A DNA stretch of 64,000 nucleotides from an uncultured Maribacter sp. (lineage in GTDB: Bacteria; Bacteroidota; Bacteroidia; Flavobacteriales; Flavobacteriaceae). The position numbers were made by a program, and so were the translations under genes. This document shows positions 26,146 through 35,149 of this stretch, one piece after another (within the stretch, counting starts at the first letter, position 1; each line of letters begins with the position of its first letter). The notes beneath the pieces are model-generated. The model made no database searches. It was not told the origin of the DNA and saw only the letters and a program-made list of their open reading frames with translations. The stretch spans positions 682,001-746,000 of the forward strand of contig NZ_CANMTX010000001.1 in the NCBI RefSeq assembly GCF_947500985.1, given 5' to 3'.

Positions 26146-28551
26146 ATGAACAAGCACATTAAAAAAGTAGCGGTCATTGGCTCAGGAATTATGGGTAGCG
26201 GTATAGCCTGTCATTTTGCAAATATTGGCGTAGAGGTTTTATTGTTAGATATTGTTCCTAGAGAACTAAATGACAAAGAGAAATCGAAAGGTTTAACCTT
26301 GCAAGACAAGGTAGTTCGCAATAGAATGGTAAATGATTCTTTAACCGCAGCGTTGAAATCAAAACCATCACCTATTTATCATCAAAAATTTGCTAACCGT
26401 ATTACTACAGGTAATATGGAAGATGATATTTCAAAAATATCTAAAGTTGATTGGATTATTGAGGTTGTTGTTGAAAGATTAGATATTAAAAAACAAGTAT
26501 TTGAAAATATTGAAAAGTACCGTACTCCGGGTACTTTAATTACTTCTAACACTTCTGGTATTCCTATCAAATTTATGTCTGAAGGCAGAAGTGATGACTT
26601 TCAAAAGCATTTTTGTGGTACCCACTTTTTTAACCCTGCACGTTACTTAAAACTTTTTGAGATTATTCCTGGTCCAAAAACAGATGATGATGTATTAAAC
26701 TTTTTAAATGGTTACGGAGAAAAGTTTTTAGGTAAGACTTCTGTAGTTGCCAAAGATACTCCGGCATTTATAGGTAATAGAATTGGAATCTTTAGTATTC
26801 AAAGCCTTTTCCATATGGTAAAAGATATGGATATGACCGTTGAAGAAGTAGACAAACTTACTGGTCCTGTGATCGGTAGACCAAAATCTGCTACATTTAG
26901 AACTGTTGACGTTGTTGGTTTAGATACTTTGGTACATGTTGCCAATGGTATTTATGATAACTGTAAAGATGATGAGCGTCACGATTTATTTAAACTACCA
27001 GGTTTCATCAATACCATGATGGAGAACAAATGGTTAGGTAGTAAAACAGGACAAGGTTTCTATAAGAAATCGAAAGACGCAAAAGGTAAAACTGAAATAT
27101 TAACGCTTGATTTAGGTTCGATGGATTATCGTTCCAAAAAGAGTGCAAAATTTGCCACGTTAGAATTAACAAAAACGGTTGACAAGGTAGTTGATCGCTT
27201 TGCTGTTCTTTGTGGTGGAAAAGATAAAGCAGGTGAATTCTACCGTAAGAGTTTTGGACAGTTGTTCGCTTACGTTTCTCATAGAATACCTGAAATTACA
27301 GATGAGCTTTATAAAATTGACGATGCCATGAAAGCTGGTTTTGGCTGGGAACATGGTCCATTCCAAATTTGGGATGCTGTTGGTTTAGATAAAGGTCTTG
27401 AATTTATTAAAGCTGAAGGTTTAGAAGCTGCAGCATGGGTTCAAGAAATGAAATCTGCTGGTAAAGAATCTTTTTACTCAGTAAAAGAAGGAAGCACCTA
27501 TTTCTATGATATTCCGAAAAAATCCATGGAAAAAATTCCTGGACAAGATTCATTTATCATATTAGATAATATTAGAAAATCTAAAGAAGTATTTAAAAAT
27601 GCCGGTGTTGTTGTAGAAGATTTAGGTGATGGAATTTTAAATGTAGAATTCCAATCTAAAATGAATACCATTGGTGGTGATGTTTTAGCTGGCTTGAATA
27701 AAGCAATAGACATGGCCGAAAAAGATTTTCAAGGTTTGGTTGTTGGTAACCAAGCTCCGAATTTCTCTGTAGGTGCAAATATTGGTATGATTTTCATGAT
27801 GGCAGTCGAGCAGGAATATGACGAGCTTAACATGGCTATTAAAATGTTTCAAGATACCATGATGCGTATGCGTTACTCTGCTATTCCAACAATTTCTGCC
27901 CCTCATGGTATGGCATTAGGTGGTGGTTGTGAAATTTCTCTGCATGCAGATAAGGTTGTTGCGGCAGCTGAAACTTATATGGGACTTGTAGAATTTGGAG
28001 TTGGTGTTCTTCCTGGTGGAGGTGGCTCTAAAGAGATGGCATTACGTGCACAAGATACCTTTAAGAAAGGTGATGTTGAATTGAATGTATTGCAAGAATA
28101 CTTTTTGACCATAGGTATGGCAAAAGTATCTACTTCAGCCTACGAAGCTTTTGATTTGGGATTACTTCAAAAAGGTAAAGATGTAGTAGTGGTTAATAAA
28201 GATCGTCAAATTGCAACTGCAAAAGCACATGCTATTTTAATGGCAGAATCTGGATACACACAGCCAGCAGCCCGAAACGATATCAAAGTTTTAGGTAAAC
28301 AAGCTTTAGGTATGTTCGTTGTAGGTACAGATGCTATGGAAGCTAGCCACTATATTAGCGAACACGACAAGAAAATAGCAAACAAGCTTGCTTATGTAAT
28401 GGCAGGTGGTGATTTATCAGAACCTACATTAGTATCTGAGCAATATCTATTGGATATAGAGCGTGAAGCTTTCTTATCATTATGTACTGAGAGAAAAACT
28501 CTAGAACGTATTCAGCATATGTTGAAAACGGGTAAGCCATTACGTAACTAA
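26146..28551 (+). CDS. fadN: 3-hydroxyacyl-CoA dehydrogenase/enoyl-CoA hydratase
   Basis: 801-residue bifunctional beta-oxidation enzyme. The NAD-binding dehydrogenase comes first (IGSGIMGSGIACHFAN near residue 11, then GTHFFNPARYLKLFEI), followed by 3HCDH C-terminal domains (about 210-420). The enoyl-CoA hydratase domain is last (about 480-690), with GNQAPNFSVGANI, GMALGGGCEISLHAD and GVGVLPGGGGS. This dehydrogenase-then-hydratase order is that of Bacillus FadN and opposite to E. coli FadB. It catalyses hydration of enoyl-CoA and NAD-dependent oxidation of 3-hydroxyacyl-CoA. The symbol is given by family and by the fadN-fadA-fadE gene order. Confidence 0.93.
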   Translation: MNKHIKKVAVIGSGIMGSGIACHFANIGVEVLLLDIVPRELNDKEKSKGLTLQDKVVRNRMVNDSLTAALKSKPSPIYHQKFANRITTGNMEDDISKISKVDWIIEVVVERLDIKKQVFENIEKYRTPGTLITSNTSGIPIKFMSEGRSDDFQKHFCGTHFFNPARYLKLFEIIPGPKTDDDVLNFLNGYGEKFLGKTSVVAKDTPAFIGNRIGIFSIQSLFHMVKDMDMTVEEVDKLTGPVIGRPKSATFRTVDVVGLDTLVHVANGIYDNCKDDERHDLFKLPGFINTMMENKWLGSKTGQGFYKKSKDAKGKTEILTLDLGSMDYRSKKSAKFATLELTKTVDKVVDRFAVLCGGKDKAGEFYRKSFGQLFAYVSHRIPEITDELYKIDDAMKAGFGWEHGPFQIWDAVGLDKGLEFIKAEGLEAAAWVQEMKSAGKESFYSVKEGSTYFYDIPKKSMEKIPGQDSFIILDNIRKSKEVFKNAGVVVEDLGDGILNVEFQSKMNTIGGDVLAGLNKAIDMAEKDFQGLVVGNQAPNFSVGANIGMIFMMAVEQEYDELNMAIKMFQDTMMRMRYSAIPTISAPHGMALGGGCEISLHADKVVAAAETYMGLVEFGVGVLPGGGGSKEMALRAQDTFKKGDVELNVLQEYFLTIGMAKVSTSAYEAFDLGLLQKGKDVVVVNKDRQIATAKAHAILMAESGYTQPAARNDIKVLGKQALGMFVVGTDAMEASHYISEHDKKIANKLAYVMAGGDLSEPTLVSEQYLLDIEREAFLSLCTERKTLERIQHMLKTGKPLRN

Positions 28552-28560
28552 AATTACGTA

Positions 28561-28636
28561 GCTGTTAGCCTGTAGCAATTAGCTATCGGTCTATTATAAA
28601 ACAACAATTAAATGCTAATAGCTAAAAGCTAATAGC
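28561..28636. repeat. imperfect 23-bp inverted repeat inside the fad operon
   Basis: Arms at 28561-28583 and 28614-28636 match as reverse complements in 19 of 23 positions, around a 30-base spacer. The right arm is part of a tandem 14-bp repeat GCTAATAGCYAAAA (28614-28641). Built from TTAGC/GCTAA words, it sits between fadN and fadA, where it may stabilise or process the mRNA, or it may be a copy of a dispersed repeat. Confidence 0.7.
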
Positions 28637-28650
28637 CAAAAGCATAAAAA

Positions 28651-29841
28651 ATGAAAACTGCATATATAGTAAAAGGATATAGAACTGCTGTTGGAAAAGC
28701 TCCGAAGGGTGTTTTCCGTTTTAAGCGAACAGATGAATTGGCTGCCGAAACCATCGAATATATGATGAAGGAATTGCCACAATTCGACAAAAAACGTATT
28801 GATGATGTAATCGTAGGTAATGCGATGCCTGAGGGTTCTCAAGGTTTGAACATGGCAAGACTAATTTCATTAATGGGATTGGATATTGTTGATGTACCGG
28901 GCGTAACCGTAAATCGATTCTGTGCATCAGGATTGGAAACTATTGGTATTGCTGCAGCTAAGATTCAAGCTGGTATGGCAGATTGTATTATTGCTGGTGG
29001 TGCCGAAAGTATGAGCTCTGTTCCAATGACGGGTAATAAGCCAGAACTGAACTACGATTTAGCAAATTCTGGTCATGAAGATTATTACTGGGGAATGGGT
29101 AATACTGCTGAAGCCGTTGCAAATGAGTACAAAGTATCTCGTGAAGACCAAGATAATTTTGCTTACAATTCTCATATGAAAGCTTTAAAAGCACAAGCAG
29201 AAGACCGTTTTCAAAGTCAGATAGCACCAATTGAAGTTGAGGAAACATATTTAGATGCTAACGGAAAAAAAGCACATCGTAAATATACAGTAACCAAAGA
29301 TGAAGGCCCGAGAAAAGGAACTTCTGTAGAGGTTTTGAATAAACTTCGCCCAGTTTTTGCTGCTGGCGGAAGTGTAACTGCTGGTAACTCATCGCAAATG
29401 AGTGATGGTGCAGCATTCGTTTTAATAATGAGTGAAGAAATGGTGAAAGAATTAAATCTTGAACCGATTGCTCGTTTAGTAAACTATGCAGCCGCTGGTG
29501 TACCACCTAGAATAATGGGTATTGGTCCTATCGCTGCTATACCAAAGGCATTAAAACAAGCAGATATAAAACTAAATGATATTGGTTTAATAGAATTGAA
29601 TGAAGCTTTCGCTTCACAATCTTTGGCAGTAATGCGTGAATTGAATATCAATCAAGACATCGTAAACGTAAATGGTGGTGCAATTGCACTTGGTCATCCA
29701 TTAGGATGTACAGGAGCAAAATTATCAGTACAGCTATTTGATGAGATGCGTAAAAGAAATATGCAAGGTAAATACGGTATGGTAACCATGTGCGTAGGTA
29801 CAGGTCAAGGAGCTGCCGGAATATTTGAATTTTTAAATTAA
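28651..29841 (+). CDS. fadA: acetyl-CoA C-acyltransferase (thiolase)
   Basis: 396-residue degradative thiolase that cleaves 3-ketoacyl-CoA. The nucleophilic Cys is in NRFCASGLETI (Cys 91). GGAIALGHPLGCTGAK carries the catalytic His, and CVGTGQG near the C-terminus carries the second Cys. NEAFASQSLAV is also present. It is the second enzyme of the fadN-fadA-fadE operon, after a 99-base gap that holds an inverted repeat. Confidence 0.95.
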   Translation: MKTAYIVKGYRTAVGKAPKGVFRFKRTDELAAETIEYMMKELPQFDKKRIDDVIVGNAMPEGSQGLNMARLISLMGLDIVDVPGVTVNRFCASGLETIGIAAAKIQAGMADCIIAGGAESMSSVPMTGNKPELNYDLANSGHEDYYWGMGNTAEAVANEYKVSREDQDNFAYNSHMKALKAQAEDRFQSQIAPIEVEETYLDANGKKAHRKYTVTKDEGPRKGTSVEVLNKLRPVFAAGGSVTAGNSSQMSDGAAFVLIMSEEMVKELNLEPIARLVNYAAAGVPPRIMGIGPIAAIPKALKQADIKLNDIGLIELNEAFASQSLAVMRELNINQDIVNVNGGAIALGHPLGCTGAKLSVQLFDEMRKRNMQGKYGMVTMCVGTGQGAAGIFEFLN

Positions 29842-29904
29842 CAACTTTTACTAATTAATATTACAGTGTTTACTTAATACTTGATACTAAATACTATTAA
29901 CAAC

Positions 29905-31716
29905 ATGAGTACAGATACAGTAAAAAAAGACATTCTTAGAGGAGGACAGTTCCTTGTTAAAGAAACCAATTGTGAAGATGTTTTCACATTAGAAGATTTG
30001 AATGAAGAGCAACGCATGATGCGTGAGAGTACCAGAGAATTCGTTGACAGAGAACTTTGGGCACATTGGGAGCGTTTTGAAAATAAAGATTATGCTTTCA
30101 CTGAAGAAACTATGCGTAAAGCAGGTGAGTTAGGATTATTGAGTGTTGCTGTACCAGAATCATATGGTGGTATGGGAATGGGCTTTGTTTCTACCATGTT
30201 GGTATGTGATTACATTTCTGGAGCAACTGGTTCTTTCAGTACTGCTTTTGGTGCACATACCGGTATTGGTACAATGCCAATTACGCTTTATGGATCTGAA
30301 GAACAAAAACAAAAATATGTGCCAAGATTAGCTTCTGGAGAATGGTTTGGTGCTTACTGCCTTACTGAGCCAGGTGCTGGTTCTGATGCAAATTCAGGAA
30401 AAACGAAGGCTGTTCTTTCTGATGACGGAAAAACATACAGCATTTCTGGTCAGAAAATGTGGATTTCAAACGCAGGTTTCTGTAATATGTTTATCGTATT
30501 TGCTCGTATTGAAGATGATAAAAACATTACTGGTTTCATTGTAGAAAATGATCCAAGTAATGGTATTACCTTAGGTGATGAAGAAAAGAAATTAGGTATT
30601 CACTCCTCTTCTACGCGTCAGGTTTTCTTTAACGAAACTAAAGTTTCAGCTGAGAATATGTTATCTACAAGAGGTAACGGATTCAAAATTGCAATGAATG
30701 CATTAAACGTAGGTCGTATAAAATTAGCGGCTGCTTGTTTAGATGCACAAAGAAGAGTTATCGGTGAAGCTACTAAATATGCTAACGAGCGTATTCAGTT
30801 CAAAACTCCCATTATGAACTTTGGTGCTATTAAGTCTAAAATTGCCGAAATGGCAACTAGCGTTTATGTTGATGAATCTGCAAGTTACCGTGCTGCAAAA
30901 AATATAGAAGATCGTATTGCTATGCGTGAAGCTGAAGGCAATACACACCAAGAGGCTGAACTTAAAGGTGTTGAAGAATATGCTATTGAATGTTCTATTC
31001 TTAAAGTAGCTGTTTCTGAAGATTGTCAAAAAACTACAGATGAAGGTATTCAGATTTTTGGAGGTATGGGCTTCAGTGCTGATACTCCGATGGAATCTGC
31101 TTGGAGAGATTCAAGAATTGCCCGTATCTATGAAGGTACAAACGAAATCAACAGAATGTTGGCAGTAGGTATGCTAGTGAAAAAAGCAATGAAAGGTCAT
31201 GTTGATCTTTTAGGTCCTGCTACGGCAGTTGGTGAAGAATTAATGGGGATTCCTTCTTTCGATACTCCAGATTTTTCTGAACTATTCGCTGAAGAAAAAG
31301 ATATCTTGAAGAGACTTAAAAAGGTTTTCTTGATGGTTGCTGGATCTGCGGTTCAGAAATACGGAGCAGAATTAGAAAATCACCAACAATTAATGTTGGC
31401 TGCATCTGATATTCTTATTGAAGTATACATGGCAGAATCTGCTTTATTACGTACCGAGAAAAATGCAAAACGATTTGGAGAAGAAGCACAAGCTACTCAA
31501 ATAGCGATGTCTAGACTATATTTGTTTAATGCTACTGAAACTATCATCAATAAAGGTAAAGAAGCTATCGTTTCTTTTGCCGAAGGTGATGAGCAAAGAA
31601 TGATGTTAATGGGACTTAAACGTTTCACTAAATATACAAACTACCCTAATGTAGTTGCCTTACGCACACAAATTGCCGATAAGGTTGCTGCAGATAACGG
31701 TTATACGTTTGACTAA
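29905..31716 (+). CDS. fadE: acyl-CoA dehydrogenase
   Basis: About 603 residues, FAD-dependent acyl-CoA dehydrogenase for the first step of beta-oxidation. The N-terminal helical domain starts near FTLEDLNEEQRMMRE. FAD and substrate motifs include YCLTEPGAGSDA and MWISNAGFCN. The catalytic Glu region appears as RIYEGTNEINRML. A 180-residue C-terminal extension (from about residue 430) is like Bacillus FadE and mammalian VLCAD. The ATG at 29905 was chosen over a TTG at 29881, since MSTDTV begins the conserved part. The terminator at 31754 ends the operon. Confidence 0.94.
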   Translation: MSTDTVKKDILRGGQFLVKETNCEDVFTLEDLNEEQRMMRESTREFVDRELWAHWERFENKDYAFTEETMRKAGELGLLSVAVPESYGGMGMGFVSTMLVCDYISGATGSFSTAFGAHTGIGTMPITLYGSEEQKQKYVPRLASGEWFGAYCLTEPGAGSDANSGKTKAVLSDDGKTYSISGQKMWISNAGFCNMFIVFARIEDDKNITGFIVENDPSNGITLGDEEKKLGIHSSSTRQVFFNETKVSAENMLSTRGNGFKIAMNALNVGRIKLAAACLDAQRRVIGEATKYANERIQFKTPIMNFGAIKSKIAEMATSVYVDESASYRAAKNIEDRIAMREAEGNTHQEAELKGVEEYAIECSILKVAVSEDCQKTTDEGIQIFGGMGFSADTPMESAWRDSRIARIYEGTNEINRMLAVGMLVKKAMKGHVDLLGPATAVGEELMGIPSFDTPDFSELFAEEKDILKRLKKVFLMVAGSAVQKYGAELENHQQLMLAASDILIEVYMAESALLRTEKNAKRFGEEAQATQIAMSRLYLFNATETIINKGKEAIVSFAEGDEQRMMLMGLKRFTKYTNYPNVVALRTQIADKVAADNGYTFD

Positions 31717-31753
31717 TTCAGATTACCTTTTGTTGTTTGGTAACTTGAATACT

Positions 31754-31781
31754 AAACCGTCCCAATTGGGGCGGTTTTTTT
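31754..31781 (+). terminator. intrinsic terminator of the fad operon
   Basis: Stem AAACCGTCCC / GGGGCGGTTT (one G-T pair) with loop AATT and then a T run. It starts 38 bases after the fadE stop. Confidence 0.9.
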
Positions 31782-31818
31782 GTTTGGTAAATATTGATAT
31801 TGCGACTACTTTTAAACC

Positions 31819-33243
31819 ATGCATAAAAAATTACTTGAACAGGTTTATAATACTCCCGAATTTAATTCGAATGGTCATATTCTAATCGACCAATTGACTT
31901 CTCACTTAGAGGATAAACTGAATGCTTCTTCTCGTAATACAATCAATTGGAAAGAACCTGAAGAGGAACTAGAATTCTGGAAGAAATTTTTAGCTGATGG
32001 TATTGAAACAGACCTTTTTCCAGAAATAATAAAACGTACCACCTACGTTCACCATCCTAAGTATATGGGACATCAAGTAAGTCCGCCAGCCCCAATTACT
32101 GCACTCACTGGATTAATTAGTTCATTATTAAATAATGGCACTGCAGTTTATGAGATGGGTATGTCTTCTAATGCTATTGAACGCATTATTATAGAATTGA
32201 TTTGCAAGAAAATTGGTTTTGATGACTCTTCTGGAGGATTCTTAACCTCAGGCGGAACACTTGCAAATTTAACTGCGTTATTAAGTGCACGAAAAGCAAT
32301 TACCAAAAGAGATATTTGGAACGAGGGCAACCAAAATCAATTAGGTATTATGGTAAGTGAAGAAGCGCATTATTGCGTTGATCGTGCTGCAAGAATAATG
32401 GGATTGGGAGATCAAGGAATTATTAAGGTCCCTGTAACCAAAGATTTTAGAATGGATACTGATTTAATGGTGTCAAAATTTAAAGAAGCAAAGGAAAAGG
32501 GAATTGAAATATTCGCTATTATTGGTAGTGCTCCTTCTACTGCTACCGGTATTTTTGATGACTTAGAAGTGATTGGAGAATTTGCTAAAAAACAAAATAT
32601 TTGGTTTCATGTTGATGGAGCACATGGCGGAGCTGGAATTTTCTCCAAAAAATACAAGCACACCCTAAAAGGCATTGAATTGGCTGATTCAGTTGTTATC
32701 GACGGACATAAGATGATGCTAATGCCAGCGCTGACCACTGCCCTACTCTATAAAGATGATAAAAATGCTAACGTCACTTTTAGCCAAAAAGCAGATTACC
32801 TACTTACAGATTCTGAACATGAAGATTGGTATAACTCTGGTAAACGTACGTTTGAATGCACCAAAAATATGATGGCTATCCATTGGTTTACACTGCTAAA
32901 ATTATACGGCGAAGAAGTATTTGATGCTAATGTTACCCAACTTTATGATACGGGCGCATTATTCGCTAAACTTATTGAACAAGAGGATAATTTTGAATTA
33001 GCACTCCAACCGATGTCCAATATAATTTGTTTTAGGTTTTGCCCTGCTGATATGGATGAAGAACATATAAATGCTCTTAATGTAAAAATTCGCCAATCCC
33101 TTTTAGAAGATGGCGAATTTTATATTGTACAAACGAAATTAAAAGGTACACATTACATGCGTATAACGGTGATGAATCCGTTTACAACTGATCAACATTT
33201 TAAAGCCTTAATCAATAAGATTAAGTCCCTTGCTACTCGCTGA
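31819..33243 (+). CDS. PLP-dependent group II decarboxylase family protein
   Basis: 474 residues of the fold-type I pyridoxal decarboxylase family (aromatic amino acid, glutamate or diaminobutyrate decarboxylase-like). GGFLTSGGTLANLTAL is the phosphate-binding region. HVDGAHGGAGIFS follows, and the Schiff-base Lys is in VVIDGHKMMLMP. The substrate cannot be fixed: L-2,4-diaminobutyrate, tyrosine and aspartate are all options. The stop codon abuts the stop of the convergent GH15 gene. Confidence 0.86.
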   Translation: MHKKLLEQVYNTPEFNSNGHILIDQLTSHLEDKLNASSRNTINWKEPEEELEFWKKFLADGIETDLFPEIIKRTTYVHHPKYMGHQVSPPAPITALTGLISSLLNNGTAVYEMGMSSNAIERIIIELICKKIGFDDSSGGFLTSGGTLANLTALLSARKAITKRDIWNEGNQNQLGIMVSEEAHYCVDRAARIMGLGDQGIIKVPVTKDFRMDTDLMVSKFKEAKEKGIEIFAIIGSAPSTATGIFDDLEVIGEFAKKQNIWFHVDGAHGGAGIFSKKYKHTLKGIELADSVVIDGHKMMLMPALTTALLYKDDKNANVTFSQKADYLLTDSEHEDWYNSGKRTFECTKNMMAIHWFTLLKLYGEEVFDANVTQLYDTGALFAKLIEQEDNFELALQPMSNIICFRFCPADMDEEHINALNVKIRQSLLEDGEFYIVQTKLKGTHYMRITVMNPFTTDQHFKALINKIKSLATR

Positions 33244-35046
33244 TTATTCCCTTAAAGACTCTAGCATTTGATCTTCACTTTCTTTCTTAGAAAAGTTGAT
33301 TGCACACTCTATTAACGCTAAATGCGAATAGGCTTGTGGAAAGTTCCCTAATAATCTTTTTGTCTTAAAATCAATATCTTCACTAAAGAGACCTAAATGA
33401 TTACTATAGCTCAATAATCGCTCAAAATACTCCAACGCTTTTTTACGTTCTCCTATTTTAAATAAGCTATTTATATACCAAAATGTACATACTGTAAATG
33501 ATGATGAAGGCAAACCAAAATCATCCTCGTTTTTATATCGATAAAGTAATCCGTCATTATTTAACTCCTTCCCTATGGCATGTACTGTACTTATGTATCT
33601 TTCGTCTTTAGCTTTTATACAGCCATAGGACTCCATTAACAATACAGATGCATCTAACTCTTTAGATCCGTAAGATTGCGTGTATGCGCCTACTTCTTCA
33701 TTCCAAGCATTGTCATATATATCTTTCCAGATTTCTGCTCTAATAGGCTCCCATTTCTCAATTTTGTGCTTCTTATCTAACATCTCGGCAACCTTGATTG
33801 CACGATCCAAAGCTGTCCAACATAACACTTTTGAGAATGTAAAATGTCTATCCTCTGTTCTGAACTCCCAAATACCTTTATCGGCATCTTTCCAATTATT
33901 ACTTACAATCCAAACGATTCCTTTTGTAATCGCCCATAAGTCTTCACCATTATCGATATCTACACTAAATTTCGCCATCTGTTCGTAGATAACATCCATA
34001 AGTATACCATAGATATCGTTTTGCTTTTGGTGATAAGCTGCATTACCTATTCTTACTGGCTTAGAACCTTTATAGCCCGCTAGGTGTTCTAAGGTTACTT
34101 CGGTCAACTTCTTTTCTTTATTAATACCGTACATGATTTGAAGCTTCTCTGCCTTATCTGGTATCAAATCTATAATGAACTGTAAATAACGTCTTGCAAC
34201 GTTCTTATGACCCAATTCTGATACTACCTTAATTACCATAGATGCATCGCGGATCCAACAGAATCGGTAATCCCAATTACGTACTTCGCCTATTGTTTCT
34301 GGTAATGATGTGGTCGCTGCCGCTAAAACAGCACCTGTCTTGTCATAACTTAATAGCTTTAAAGTAAGTGCACTTCTAGAGATTTCTTCGTTAAATTTCT
34401 TGTAGGTAGGTGTCAAATTAGACCAATTCAACCAATATACTTTTGTATTTTGTAAATCTAAGTAAGCCCTATCTGTAGTAGGCAGCAATAATTTTTCATT
34501 GTAACCTACCAAAATATAACCATCTTCTTTTAATTCAATTTCACCACTATCTATAATAGTCTGTTTATCAAAAGAAGAATATAAGAATATAGTATCGAAT
34601 TTTACGTCATGTGTAAGACTCGCTATAAAATCTTTTTTTATAAATGATTCTGTTTTACCCATAGCATACTCAAGCTTGGGGTCATATACTACCGAAAATT
34701 TTGGAGCACCAGATATATGTTTAAAATATCTAATCAACTCTGGTGGTGCATGGTAAGCATTGCCTTCTTTTCTATAACGTGGCATGAAATCATTAATCTC
34801 AAAATGGTCGTCGCCAGATTTAAAAGAAGTGATTAATATATTCGTGAATTGCTCATATTTTTGGGTAATTATATAACTGTCATCCACATTAATTTCAAAA
34901 CTGCCTCCAATTTCTTCATCTAATAATTTTGCAAAAATAGATGGACTATCAAATTCTGGTAAGCAGCACCATTCGATGCTTCCTGTCTTTGAAATTAATG
35001 CTGCACTTCTACAATTCCCTATTATTCCGTAGTCTAAATTATCCAT
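33244..35046 (-). CDS. glycoside hydrolase family 15 protein, probable trehalase
   Basis: 600 residues of the GH15 glucoamylase/trehalase family. An N-terminal beta-domain opens with LDYGIIGNCRSAALIS and WCCLPEFDSPSIFA. An (alpha/alpha)6 barrel follows, with the catalytic-site signature NWDYRFCWIRDAS near residue 260 and the late FPQAYSHLALIECA. There is no signal peptide, so it is cytoplasmic. It is divergent from the OtsA-OtsB fusion, separated by about 100 bases. GH15 trehalases are known next to trehalose-phosphate synthases, so trehalose hydrolysis is the best guess, while glucoamylase cannot be excluded. Confidence 0.87.
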   Translation of the reverse strand: MDNLDYGIIGNCRSAALISKTGSIEWCCLPEFDSPSIFAKLLDEEIGGSFEINVDDSYIITQKYEQFTNILITSFKSGDDHFEINDFMPRYRKEGNAYHAPPELIRYFKHISGAPKFSVVYDPKLEYAMGKTESFIKKDFIASLTHDVKFDTIFLYSSFDKQTIIDSGEIELKEDGYILVGYNEKLLLPTTDRAYLDLQNTKVYWLNWSNLTPTYKKFNEEISRSALTLKLLSYDKTGAVLAAATTSLPETIGEVRNWDYRFCWIRDASMVIKVVSELGHKNVARRYLQFIIDLIPDKAEKLQIMYGINKEKKLTEVTLEHLAGYKGSKPVRIGNAAYHQKQNDIYGILMDVIYEQMAKFSVDIDNGEDLWAITKGIVWIVSNNWKDADKGIWEFRTEDRHFTFSKVLCWTALDRAIKVAEMLDKKHKIEKWEPIRAEIWKDIYDNAWNEEVGAYTQSYGSKELDASVLLMESYGCIKAKDERYISTVHAIGKELNNDGLLYRYKNEDDFGLPSSSFTVCTFWYINSLFKIGERKKALEYFERLLSYSNHLGLFSEDIDFKTKRLLGNFPQAYSHLALIECAINFSKKESEDQMLESLRE

Positions 35047-35149
35047 TCAATAAAAATCTTAATTCATATGAGGTTTCAATTGGTAATACCCTCCTTTTTC
35101 CCGAAATTTAGAGAAATAATTATCAAGAAGTAGCAAAAAAATCTCTTTT

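Noticed and set aside
28614-28641. Short tandem repeats as a CRISPR array
   Set aside because: Only two 14-bp units without spacers and no cas genes anywhere in the window.
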